From Verrucomicrobiota bacterium (GTDB lineage Bacteria; Verrucomicrobiota; Verrucomicrobiia; Limisphaerales; UBA8199), in assembly GCA_026397855.1 (NCBI GenBank), contig JAPLUA010000416.1, positions 1 to 9,841 of the forward strand: a stretch of 9,841 nt of DNA, in the 5' to 3' direction. The position numbers were made by a program, and so were the translations under genes. The notes beneath the pieces were generated by a model, which worked only from the letters and a program-made list of their open reading frames with translations, did not search any database and had not been told where the DNA came from. Below, in pieces: positions 1-7,919 of the stretch. Numbering within the stretch: position 1 is the stretch's first letter; every line of letters begins with the position of its first letter.

Positions 1-1459
<1,459 letters not shown>

Positions 1460-1772
1460 AATGTGCTACTGAATAAAATTATCCAGTATCCCAGCAAGCA
1501 TTGGCGATGCCAACCATACGAGTTACACCTAACCCATTGTGGTTATAACAATTAGTATTGAATCTACGGCATAAAAGAGGCTGAATAACTGTGCCATGTG
1601 CGCCACTGTGGCACACCTAAAAGGGCTGCAGTGGGCCCCAATGGCACAACCCGAACGCGTTGAGGCACCCGACTCGGCATTCCCAGCGGGGCAAGCGACC
1701 TCGTGAACGAATCCCTGACCCAACTCCAACGTCTGGCCTGGCGGCCTTATGCCTGAAAGAGCTGTCCGCAGG
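1460..1772. other. Gene-free spacer between ppnP and dnaK (dnaK upstream region)
   Basis: 313 bp with no convincing gene. The part near dnaK (about 1460-1590) is visibly AT-richer than the surrounding genes, as expected of a promoter region. I could not assign a good -35/-10 pair for dnaK. No CIRCE element (TTAGCACTC-N9-GAGTGCTAA) is visible, so HrcA control is not supported by this sequence. It does contain an inverted repeat TGTGCCA-N12-TGGCACA (1590-1615), a third TGGCACA at 1642-1648, an 8-bp direct repeat ACACCTAA (1525-1532 and 1613-1620), and a small dyad TTGGC-GAT-GCCAA (1501-1513). No poly-T terminator is visible downstream of ppnP. Confidence 0.6.
1590..1615. promoter_or_regulatory. 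Inverted repeat TGTGCCA-N12-TGGCACA, candidate operator upstream of dnaK
   Basis: Perfect 7-bp arms at 1590-1596 and 1609-1615, centred about 143 bp upstream of the dnaK start codon. A smaller dyad GCCAC-T-GTGGC (1602-1612) overlaps the right arm. The same heptamer recurs at 1642-1648. The arrangement looks like a dimeric regulator site, but no regulator gene is in the window and the function is inference. Confidence 0.3.
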
Positions 1773-2096
1773 TCAGCCGAGGAATGAGCAGACGTATTCG
1801 CAGATTCCCGTCGCTACCTCGATGTCGAAGCCGGACTTCGCTGGCACATCAAAGGATTGCCCTCCGGAGAAGTTCTTCCAGTCGGGTGCCCCATCGAGTT
1901 TGACCCGACAAGCGCCGGCGATGATTTCCATGCGCTCGGCAGCGTTGGTACCGAAATGAAAAGCACCGGGATAAATCAAGCCGATGGTCTTGCGACTGCC
2001 GTCCGGGAACACCAGGCTGTGGCTGACGACTTTGCCGTCAAAGTAGATATTGGCTTTGGCGATGGCGGTTACACCGCTGTATTCATGCTGTGGCAT
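1773..2096 (-). CDS. ppnP: Pyrimidine/purine nucleoside phosphorylase PpnP (DUF1255/YaiE family)
   Basis: Small single-domain cupin of 107 residues. Family members phosphorolyse a broad range of purine and pyrimidine nucleosides to the free base and ribose 1-phosphate, feeding nucleoside salvage in the cytoplasm. Recognisable family features are ANIYFDGKVVSHSLVFPDG near the N-terminus (E. coli: EYFSGKVKSIGF), then TIGLIYPGAFHFGTNAAERMEIIAGACRV in place of the E. coli stretch around YTFSTAEPEEMTVISG, DWKNFSGGQSFDVPAKSGF with the conserved VPxxSxF, and a C-terminal EYVCSFLG. It is about 13 residues longer than the 94-residue E. coli protein, mostly at the N-terminus. The only plausible in-frame start is the ATG at 2096. 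An AGAGG lies almost directly against it, too close for a standard ribosome binding site. It follows slipin by 115 bp on the same strand, so co-transcription is possible but not shown. Confidence 0.88.
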   Translation of the reverse strand: MPQHEYSGVTAIAKANIYFDGKVVSHSLVFPDGSRKTIGLIYPGAFHFGTNAAERMEIIAGACRVKLDGAPDWKNFSGGQSFDVPAKSGFDIEVATGICEYVCSFLG

Positions 2097-2175
2097 GCCT
2101 CTTATTTACCGGAACTCGCGCCGGGCGCAAGCTGCTTCCGGGCGGACCCATCCCCCTCGCCTCAGCAATCGAACC

Positions 2176-2189
2176 CCGGCCGCAGCCGG
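2176..2189. repeat. Small GC-rich hairpin between slipin and ppnP
   Basis: CCGGC-CGCA-GCCGG, 5-bp arms with a 4-nt loop, just downstream of the slipin stop on the minus strand. No T-tract follows, so it is at most a weak pause or processing structure and not a proper intrinsic terminator. Confidence 0.3.
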
Positions 2190-2211
2190 TGCGCCTTGCC
2201 CAATCTGGCGT

Positions 2212-2994
2212 TCAGGCCCTGGGTGGGCCCTTCATGAAAGGCGAGAATAGATCAATGGGCACAGGCAGGAAAGTCGTGGTGTTATGCTCGCTGGCGATCT
2301 CGCGCATGGTTTGGAGGAATCGCAGTTGGAGAGCGATCGGCTCCTTGCTGATCATGGCGGCGGCCTGGACCATTTTCTCGGCGGCCTGGAACTCGCCTTC
2401 GGCGTTGACGATCTTGGCGCGGCGCTCGCGTTCGGCCTCGGCTTGTTTGGCCATCGCGCGCTTCATGCTGTCGGGCAAGGACACGTCTTTCACTTCGACC
2501 GCAGTGACCTTTACCCCCCAAGGTTCGGTCTGGCGGTCAATGATTTCCTGCAGCTTGAGGTTGATCACGTCCCGCTGCGCGAGCAAATCGTCCAGCGGGG
2601 CCTGGCCGAGGACGCTGCGCAGAGTGGTCTGGGCGATCAGTGAGGTCGCTTTCCAGAAGTTCTCAACCTTGACCACCGCGGCGATCGGATCCACAACGCG
2701 GAAATAGACGACGGCATCCACGGTAGCGGGGACATTGTCGCGAGTCATGATTTCCTGCTTGGCCACATCAATGGTGACGACCCGGAGGTCCATCTTGACC
2801 ATGCGGTCCACCATGGGGATCAGGATGATCAACCCCGGCCCTTTGGCATCGAGCAGCTTGCCGAGGCGGAAAATGACGCCGCGCTCGTACTCGCGCAGGA
2901 TGCGGACGGCCTGCGGCAGAATGATGGCGGCCAGGATGAGGACCGGCACAATCCAAGCCGTTACGTTAAACAATCTGCGTATAAGGTCTTCCAT
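2212..2994 (-). CDS. Slipin (stomatin-like SPFH/band 7 membrane protein)
   Basis: 260-residue bacterial slipin, a stomatin-like scaffold that oligomerises at the inner membrane. An N-terminal hydrophobic hairpin or segment (about residues 12-31) anchors it. REYERGVIFRLGKL at about 34-47 opens the SPFH domain, with MTRDNVPATVDAVVYFRVVDP at 83-103 as a family signature. A charged Ala/Glu-rich helix (about 178-215, including AEAERERRAKIVNAEGE) is the usual coiled coil. The C-terminus holds the short hydrophobic stretch FLPVPIDLF. In archaeal homologues the partner NfeD protease cleaves such a C-terminal hydrophobic region. A GGAG lies 4-5 nt before the ATG. It begins 10 bp after the nfeD stop, the standard nfeD-slipin pair, so the two are almost certainly one operon. 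Length and domains are normal; nothing is missing. Confidence 0.95.
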   Translation of the reverse strand: MEDLIRRLFNVTAWIVPVLILAAIILPQAVRILREYERGVIFRLGKLLDAKGPGLIILIPMVDRMVKMDLRVVTIDVAKQEIMTRDNVPATVDAVVYFRVVDPIAAVVKVENFWKATSLIAQTTLRSVLGQAPLDDLLAQRDVINLKLQEIIDRQTEPWGVKVTAVEVKDVSLPDSMKRAMAKQAEAERERRAKIVNAEGEFQAAEKMVQAAAMISKEPIALQLRFLQTMREIASEHNTTTFLPVPIDLFSPFMKGPPRA

Positions 2995-3004
2995 AATTCT
3001 CCAG

Positions 3005-4288
3005 CTATGTTTGTTTTGGTTTCACTTTCAAAGTCAGGCCGTCAATGGCGGTAATTACCACCGCCTGGCCCGGCTCAATCGGCACGTCGCTGATCGCATT
3101 CCAGTATTCGCCCTCGACAAAGACCTTGCCGCTGGCGCCGTCAATCCGGGCGAGCGCTGGAGCCGTTTTGCCCAGCATGGTTTCCTTTCCGGAGCGTACA
3201 GGCAGAGACTGGGCGCGCATGCCCTTGGCCACGACGAACGTGAAAAATGCCGCCGTCACCAGCGTCGCCGGAATAATGTAAACCAGGGAGAGGCGGAAAG
3301 CCTCATCGCCCCTGTTGAAGAGCATGAGCGATCCCAGGAAAAAGGACAGGATGCCCCCGAAGGTCAGCACGCCGTGCGTGGGCGCGAAGATGTCCGCAAT
3401 GAACAAGCCAATCGCCATGCCGACAAGCGCCAAACCGGCGGTGTTGATGGGAAGAATGGCGGACATGCACAGGACCAGGATGAGCGCTATGGCGCCCGCC
3501 ACGCCGGGCAGGATCGCGCCGGGGCTGCTCAACTCGCCGATGATCCCGTAAATCACGACCAGCATCAGGATAAACATCACCTCGGGCCGCAGAACCGTGT
3601 GCAGGAAGCTCTCGCGGATGGTCATGGGGATTTCCAGGACTTTCGCCCGGGCCGTGTGCAGCGCGTGGGAGTTGACCTCGCGGCCGTCAATCCGCTCGAG
3701 CAAATCGGGCAGGCTCCTGGCAATGAGGTCAATCACCTTAAGTTCCAGCGCCTTCTCGGCGGTAATCGAGGCGCTCTCCACCACAGCCGACTTGGCCCAC
3801 TCGACGTTGCGATGCCGCTTCTCCGCGATGGACTCGGCGAAGCTGGACGTGTCGTTCTCCTGCTTCTTCTTCATCACGTCGTCAACCTTCTCGGCCTCGC
3901 CGCCCATGCCGATGCTGACGGGATGAGCCGCGCCAATCCGGGTGTGTGGTGCCATGGCGGCAATGTCCGCAGCGATGGTGATGAACGCGCCCGCGCGGCC
4001 CGCCCGGGCTGGCGCAGGTGCCACATACACCACGGTGGGCACCCTGGATTCGTAAAGCTTCGCCACGATGTCCTTGGTGGAATCGAGCAACCCCCCCGGG
4101 GTATCAAGTTGGATCACCAGACACGCGTCACCCCGATCACCGGCCAGATCAATCGCACGGGCAATGTAACTGGCCGTAGCCGGGCCGATTGCGCCCCTGA
4201 CATTGATAAGGCTGACATCAGCCGCCGGCAACGTGACAGCGAAGCCGCAGGTCAAACCGGCCAACAGAATGATGGCCCAACGCTTCAT
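3005..4288 (-). CDS. Long-form NfeD: membrane-bound ClpP-like protease domain plus OB-fold, with the catalytic Ser apparently replaced
   Basis: 427-residue NfeD (NfeD1b type), partner of slipins in membrane quality control. Residues 1-22 are a signal peptide ending LPAA. Residues 24 to about 225 are the ClpP-like domain: LDTPGGLLDS (61-70), then PARAGRAGAFITIAADIAAM (93-112) and IGAAHPV (118-124). Four to five transmembrane segments follow (about 235-365), then a C-terminal OB-fold (GKVFVEGEYWNAISD onward). In the family the stretch before AGAF or AGTY reads A-S-A-G with the nucleophilic Ser; here it reads G-R-A-G, giving Arg98 (codon 3997-3995). The dyad Lys equivalent to Lys138 of Pyrococcus PH1510 aligns with Lys142. 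The ATG at 4288 is chosen because a GAGG lies 5 nt upstream and a signal peptide starts there; an upstream in-frame ATG at 4354 adds 22 residues that look unlike a leader. Slipin follows 10 bp downstream. Confidence 0.93.
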   Translation of the reverse strand: MKRWAIILLAGLTCGFAVTLPAADVSLINVRGAIGPATASYIARAIDLAGDRGDACLVIQLDTPGGLLDSTKDIVAKLYESRVPTVVYVAPAPARAGRAGAFITIAADIAAMAPHTRIGAAHPVSIGMGGEAEKVDDVMKKKQENDTSSFAESIAEKRHRNVEWAKSAVVESASITAEKALELKVIDLIARSLPDLLERIDGREVNSHALHTARAKVLEIPMTIRESFLHTVLRPEVMFILMLVVIYGIIGELSSPGAILPGVAGAIALILVLCMSAILPINTAGLALVGMAIGLFIADIFAPTHGVLTFGGILSFFLGSLMLFNRGDEAFRLSLVYIIPATLVTAAFFTFVVAKGMRAQSLPVRSGKETMLGKTAPALARIDGASGKVFVEGEYWNAISDVPIEPGQAVVITAIDGLTLKVKPKQT

Positions 4289-4336
4289 GGCATCCTCGAT
4301 ATGCACAACAGTAGCCCACAAAGGTAGTAGAACGCA

Positions 4337-4366
4337 ATGGATATTTGGCGACATGGATATTTGGCG
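4337..4366. repeat. Tandem 14-bp direct repeat upstream of nfeD
   Basis: ATGGATATTTGGCG occurs at 4337-4350 and again at 4353-4366, exact copies separated by AC (16-bp period). It lies 49-78 bp upstream of the nfeD start codon. It may be a paired regulator-binding site or a simple slippage duplication; the sequence does not decide. Confidence 0.75.
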
Positions 4367-4650
4367 GGCACCAAAGCGTCTATCTCTTTGGCCTCAAAGG
4401 CAACCAAAGCGGCATTCTGGAGCGGGCCCAAAATGGTTCGACCATGCGTCCCACTAAAAAGTTTCAGCGCAGTTTTGTCAGGTTTTTCCGCACTGGACGC
4501 GCGCAAGTAGTCGGCGAAACGGTTTTCATAACTCCGCCGTAACATCCTGCACTAAAAGCACGAAAAGCATTGCACGTCCGGGGGTTTTCTGCCTTTATCT
4601 CATCTGCCGATGCCGGCAGGGAGGCGATTTTCCTACCGGAAGCGCGCCAG

Positions 4651-4679
4651 TTGTGGCACATTGGCCAAAGCACTATAAT
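4651..4679 (+). promoter_or_regulatory. Sigma-70-like promoter of the acylphosphatase gene
   Basis: TTGTGG (4651-4656), a 17-bp spacer, and a consensus -10 TATAAT (4674-4679). Transcription would begin near 4685-4687, only about 9 nt before the ATG at 4695. This argues against the upstream in-frame GTG codons at 4653 and 4680 being used as starts. A TGGCACA heptamer like those upstream of dnaK overlaps the -35 box and spacer (4654-4660). Confidence 0.65.
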
Positions 4680-4694
4680 GTGAATCGCAGCCGA

Positions 4695-4958
4695 ATGCAG
4701 ATTGTTTACTCGGGCCATGTGCAAGGCGTCGGGTTTCGTTATACCGTCAAGTCGGTCGCCAGCGGGTTTGAGGTGATCGGCACTATTCGCAATCGTCCTG
4801 ATGGCGCCGTGGAATTGATCGCGGAGGGAGCCAAGGACGAGTTGGGTGCATTTCGGCAGGCGATTCGGGAATCGGGCGTGGACCACTTCATCCGGAACGA
4901 GGATGTGTCCTGGGCAGAAGCAATGAATCAGTTCCGCGGGTTTGAAATCGTAAGATAG
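4695..4958 (+). CDS. acyP: Acylphosphatase
   Basis: 87-residue acylphosphatase, a cytoplasmic enzyme that hydrolyses acyl phosphates such as carbamoyl and 1,3-bisphosphoglyceryl phosphate. The signature GHVQGVGFRY at about residues 7-16 contains the phosphate-binding loop and the catalytic Arg. The catalytic Asn lies in IRNRPDGAVEL, and the following AEG is typical of the family. The length matches the usual 90 residues. The frame is open back to a GTG at 4653, but that codon lies inside the promoter, so the ATG at 4695 (MQIVYSGHVQGVGF) is preferred. No Shine-Dalgarno precedes it and the leader would be very short, so translation may be near-leaderless. The phosphoesterase gene begins 15 bp downstream, so both are probably in one transcript. 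Confidence 0.92.
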   Translation: MQIVYSGHVQGVGFRYTVKSVASGFEVIGTIRNRPDGAVELIAEGAKDELGAFRQAIRESGVDHFIRNEDVSWAEAMNQFRGFEIVR

Positions 4959-4973
4959 TGGCAGGATAGTGAC

Positions 4974-5696
4974 ATGAAGTTTGCAATCATAGCCGACATT
5001 CACGCCAACCTGGAAGCGTTCCAGGTTGTTCTTGAGGATATTAAACAGCAGAAGTGCACCCATTTCGCCTGCCTCGGCGATGTGGTCGGCTACAATGCCA
5101 ATCCCAAGGAGTGCCTGGACATCGTTCGCAATATGAACATACCCGTCGTGAAGGGGAATCACGACGAATACTGCTCCACCGACCAGCCGCTGGATGGCTT
5201 CAACCCGGCCGCCGCCGAAGCCGTGAACTGGACCCGGAAACAGTTAACCTCCGAGGACCGGCAATGGCTGCGCGATCTGAAATACGCGCGGATGGTCACC
5301 AACTTCACCATCGTCCACGCCACCCTTGATGGCCCCCAGCGCTGGGGTTATGTCTTTGACAAGCTTGCTGCCGCCGCCAGCTTCACCTATCAGAATACGG
5401 CCGTCTGTTTCTTCGGGCACACCCATGTCCCCGTCGCATTCATTCGCGACAACATGGTGCGGGGCGGCACCTACTCCAAGTTCAAGACCGAGGCGGGCAA
5501 GAAGTACTTCGTTAACGTGGGTGCGGTCGGCCAGCCGCGGGATAACAACCCCAAGGCCGCTTACGTGGTTTACGACGTGGACGAGGGGACGATTGAACTG
5601 CGGCGGCTGGAATACGACATCGCCACTGCACAGCGGAAGATCCTGGATGCCGGCTTGCCCCCCCGTTTAGCGGAGCGCCTGGCTTTCGGGCGTTAG
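4974..5696 (+). CDS. Calcineurin-like metallophosphoesterase (YfcE/MJ0936-type)
   Basis: 240-residue cytoplasmic phosphoesterase with a complete two-metal centre: DIH (Asp8, His10), LGDVVGY (Asp36), GNHDE (Asn62, His63), VHA (His115) and GHTH (His149, His151). NVGAVGQPRDNNPKAAY (181-197) is characteristic of the subfamily often annotated as diadenosine tetraphosphatase-related or protein-phosphatase-like. The true substrate cannot be read from the sequence: phosphodiesters, Ap4A-like nucleotides and phosphoproteins are all possible. The ATG at 4974 has AGGA 7 nt upstream and starts directly with the first beta strand (MKFAIIADIH). It follows acyP by 15 bp. No signal peptide is present. Confidence 0.93.
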   Translation: MKFAIIADIHANLEAFQVVLEDIKQQKCTHFACLGDVVGYNANPKECLDIVRNMNIPVVKGNHDEYCSTDQPLDGFNPAAAEAVNWTRKQLTSEDRQWLRDLKYARMVTNFTIVHATLDGPQRWGYVFDKLAAAASFTYQNTAVCFFGHTHVPVAFIRDNMVRGGTYSKFKTEAGKKYFVNVGAVGQPRDNNPKAAYVVYDVDEGTIELRRLEYDIATAQRKILDAGLPPRLAERLAFGR

Positions 5697-5767
5697 CCGC
5701 ATCCAATGAGGCCTTCGGTCTCAGTGCCATTCCCTGCCAGGCATGGCGAGCCGAACTCCGTTTCGGC

Positions 5768-6787
5768 GTGAAGATTCTCATACTAAAGCCCAGTTCCCTC
5801 GGCGATGTTGTTCAGGCGTTGCCCGTGCTCCGCCTCATCAAGAAGCATCTTCCTGCGAGCCAGGTCTATTGGTGGATTGACGCGAACCTGGCCCCGATGA
5901 TCGAGGGTGACCCCGACCTCGCCGGGATCGTTCACTTCCATCGCCGGCGGTGGGCCGCGCCCCGGCATTGGCCCGAAATCGCCCACAGCATCCGATGGAT
6001 GCGGGAGCAGGCTTTCGACTGGGTCATTGACCTGCAATGCCTCATGCGCAGCGGCGTGTTCGCCTGGCTGGCGAACGGAAAATTGACGATTGGCCTGGAT
6101 GAACCGCGCGAAGGCGCGCGGGGATTCTACGACCTGATTGTGAGGCGCCCCTCCCCCCTTACGCACGCAGTGGACTGGTATCTCGATGTTTTGCCCCCGC
6201 TGGGCGTCCCGGTGCACTGGGATTTCGAATGGTTGCCCGAGCGCTCCACCCCGGCCCGGGCCATTCGACAGAAGTGGCCCGTTGACGGAGCGCGATGGAT
6301 CATCCTTCAGCCGGGCGGGCGCTGGGCCAACAAACGCTGGCCAGTCGAACACTACGTCGAACTGCTGCGCCAGGTCGCCGCTCGACACCCGGAAATGCGC
6401 TTTGCCATCCTGGGCGGAAGCGATGAGCAACCCCTGGGGGAAACCATTGCCGGTGCCGCCGGGCAGCGCTGTCTTGATCTCACGGGAAAGCTATCTCTGC
6501 CGGAAATGACGGAATGGATCCGCCTGAGCGAATTGATGGTGACCAACGACACCGGACCAATGCATGTGGCCGCCGCCATGGGAAAGCCCGTGGTCGCCCT
6601 GTTCGGCCCCACCTCGCCGCATCGCACCGGGCCTTACCGCCAACTGGAGCATGCGCAGCAACTGCCGCTGCCCTGTGTGCCTTGCCTCAAGCCGCGCTGC
6701 CGGCACTCTAAGCCTCTCGAATGCCTCCGCGCGCTGCCGCCATCCGCCGCCGTGCAGGCAGTCCTGGCACGCCTGGGAGGCCTTTGA
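5768..6787 (+). CDS. Glycosyltransferase family 9 (LPS heptosyltransferase-like)
   Basis: 339-residue GT-B enzyme that would transfer a sugar, classically ADP-heptose, onto a lipopolysaccharide core or related glycan at the inner face of the inner membrane. The N-terminal domain begins KPSSLGDVVQALPVL (7-21). The C-terminal donor-binding domain has QPGGRWANKRWP (181-192), LTGKLSLPEM (238-247), NDTGPMHVAAA (260-270) and GKPVVALFGPTSPHRTGPY (272-290), all diagnostic for GT9. Four cysteines cluster near the end (303, 306, 311, 319), a pattern seen in many heptosyltransferase-like proteins. The start is the GTG at 5768, where homology begins; no clear ribosome binding site is visible. It lies 71 bp after the phosphoesterase. 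Donor and acceptor are not determined, so no waa symbol is given. Mannose-6-phosphate isomerase further right would supply sugar precursors but is not closely linked. Confidence 0.9.
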   Translation: MKILILKPSSLGDVVQALPVLRLIKKHLPASQVYWWIDANLAPMIEGDPDLAGIVHFHRRRWAAPRHWPEIAHSIRWMREQAFDWVIDLQCLMRSGVFAWLANGKLTIGLDEPREGARGFYDLIVRRPSPLTHAVDWYLDVLPPLGVPVHWDFEWLPERSTPARAIRQKWPVDGARWIILQPGGRWANKRWPVEHYVELLRQVAARHPEMRFAILGGSDEQPLGETIAGAAGQRCLDLTGKLSLPEMTEWIRLSELMVTNDTGPMHVAAAMGKPVVALFGPTSPHRTGPYRQLEHAQQLPLPCVPCLKPRCRHSKPLECLRALPPSAAVQAVLARLGGL

Positions 6788-6857
6788 GTCCAAGGAGGAG
6801 GCACCTTCCCGGGCTTTTGCGGCTTGCTACCCTTTGCGGCCGGACTAAAGTAAGTTC

Positions 6858-7766
6858 ATGAAGCGAATCGGCTTATGGATCTCTTTCCTCCTGGCGGTGC
6901 TGGCACCGGCATCGGCCCAGGTTACCGTTGAAGTCTCTCTGGACCAGGACCAATTCCTTCCGGGCGAAGCAATCATCGCCGCGGTCCGCATCACCAACCG
7001 CTCCGGCCAGACATTGCGATTGGGCGCCGACGTGGATTGGCTTACGTTCTCGATCGAGTCGCGCGACCGGGAGGTTGTGCCCAAGTCCGGCGAGGCTCCG
7101 GTAACGGGCGAGTTTTTGCTCGCCTCTTCCAAGGTCGCCACAAAGCGAGCGGACCTCGCCCCCTACTTTTCCGCCAGTGTCCCGGGCGGTTATTCGGTCA
7201 ATGCCACCGTCCAGATCAAGGAGTGGAATCGCGTCATTACCAGCGAGCCCAGGAAGTTCAACATTATCGAAGGCTCCAAGCTCTGGGAGCAGGAGATCGG
7301 GCTGCCTCAAACAGCTGGCGCAACCAATTCCACCCCCGAAGTTCGCAAGTATATCCTGCAACAGGCACGCTACCTTAAGACCCAGCTCCGCCTCTATTTG
7401 CGGCTGACCGATGCCTCGGGGAGCAAGGTGTTCCGCGTTTTTCCTGTCGGCTCCATGGTTTCTTTCGGCCAGCCTGAACCGCAGGTGGACCGGTTCAGCA
7501 ACCTCCACCTGCTCTACCAGGACAAGCCGCACGCGTTCAATTACACCGTGTTTAATCCCGACGGCCAGGTGGTTGTCCACCAGACCTACGACTACATCAA
7601 CACCCGTCCGCGGCTTCATCCGGAGGGTGATGGACGAATCACCGTGACGGGAGGCACCCGCCGGTTCACTCCTGGTGATTTGCCTGAAATCAAGGGCAGC
7701 ACTGCCGACGACGACAAGCCCCTGGCACCCGTGCCGCCGGTCGAGATCAAGCCCCCCAAACCCTGA
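6858..7766 (+). CDS. Secreted protein of unknown function
   Basis: 302 residues; I do not recognise the family. Residues 1-20 form a clear Sec signal peptide (MKR, hydrophobic core, PASA, predicted cleavage before Gln21), so it is probably periplasmic or exported; there is no lipobox. Residues about 21-140 alternate short beta-like strands (QFLPGEAIIAAVRITNRSGQ, then WLTFSIESRDREVV), resembling an immunoglobulin-like fold. The middle (about 165-255) is rich in aromatic and charged residues. The last ~25 residues are Pro/Lys/Asp-rich and probably disordered. No catalytic motif or transmembrane segment follows the signal peptide. The ATG at 6858 is chosen because the signal peptide starts there; only a weak AAG-rich stretch precedes it. 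It sits 70 bp after the glycosyltransferase on the same strand. The signal peptide and intact frame make a real gene likely. Confidence 0.8.
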   Translation: MKRIGLWISFLLAVLAPASAQVTVEVSLDQDQFLPGEAIIAAVRITNRSGQTLRLGADVDWLTFSIESRDREVVPKSGEAPVTGEFLLASSKVATKRADLAPYFSASVPGGYSVNATVQIKEWNRVITSEPRKFNIIEGSKLWEQEIGLPQTAGATNSTPEVRKYILQQARYLKTQLRLYLRLTDASGSKVFRVFPVGSMVSFGQPEPQVDRFSNLHLLYQDKPHAFNYTVFNPDGQVVVHQTYDYINTRPRLHPEGDGRITVTGGTRRFTPGDLPEIKGSTADDDKPLAPVPPVEIKPPKP

Positions 7767-7884
7767 TCCGCGGTCCCTGCCGGCCAGCGCTGTTTGCGCG
7801 CGAGTCATTCCGCGCAGCCTGACCGAAGATGCCAGGAACCAAGGCATCACCCGGAAGCGATGCGCTCAAAACAGAAGAATCTTT

Positions 7885-7913
7885 TTGAACAGGCGGCAGT
7901 GCTGTTGTATCTT
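7885..7913 (+). promoter_or_regulatory. Candidate sigma-70 promoter in front of the structured RNA
   Basis: TTGAAC (7885-7890), a 17-bp spacer and TATCTT (7908-7913). The -35 matches four of six consensus bases and the -10 matches four of six, with ideal spacing. The predicted start is near 7920. The surrounding 30 bp is AT-richer than its neighbourhood. Confidence 0.45.
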
Positions 7914-7919
7914 ATAGAT

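Larger units (their letters stand above)
4289..4694. other. Divergent intergenic region between nfeD and the acylphosphatase gene
   Basis: 406 bp separating the leftward and rightward blocks. Next to nfeD there is a tandem 14-bp direct repeat (4337-4350 and 4353-4366). CCAAAGCG also occurs twice (about 4371-4378 and 4404-4411) around a small dyad CTTTG-GCCT-CAAAG. At the right end is a strong sigma-70-like promoter for the acylphosphatase gene (4651-4679). A leftward open frame of 86 codons (4545 to 4285) overlaps the nfeD start as ATGA, but it lacks a ribosome binding site and family resemblance, so it is not called as a gene. I could not place the nfeD promoter with confidence. Confidence 0.6.

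Noticed and set aside
1460..1660. CIRCE/HrcA heat-shock operator for dnaK
   Set aside because: Searched by eye for TTAGCACTC-N9-GAGTGCTAA and near matches; none found.
1529..1729. 66-codon minus-strand open frame in the dnaK upstream region
   Set aside because: No ribosome binding site or recognisable homology, and it overlaps the likely dnaK regulatory region.
2165..2185. GGTTCGAT on the minus strand resembling a tRNA T-loop
   Set aside because: Flanking bases do not form a T stem and no other tRNA arms are present in the 115-bp spacer.
2735..4327. 530-codon plus-strand open frame opposite slipin/nfeD
   Set aside because: Antisense shadow; His/Gln/Arg-rich translation with no family features while the opposite strand encodes nfeD and slipin.
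4654..4672. Sigma-54 promoter (TGGCAC-N5-TTGC) before acyP
   Set aside because: TGGCAC is present but no GC/TTGC at the required -12 spacing; a sigma-70-like promoter explains the site better.
4464..5162. 232-codon minus-strand open frame over acyP and the phosphoesterase
   Set aside because: Antisense to two clear conserved genes and covers the acyP promoter.
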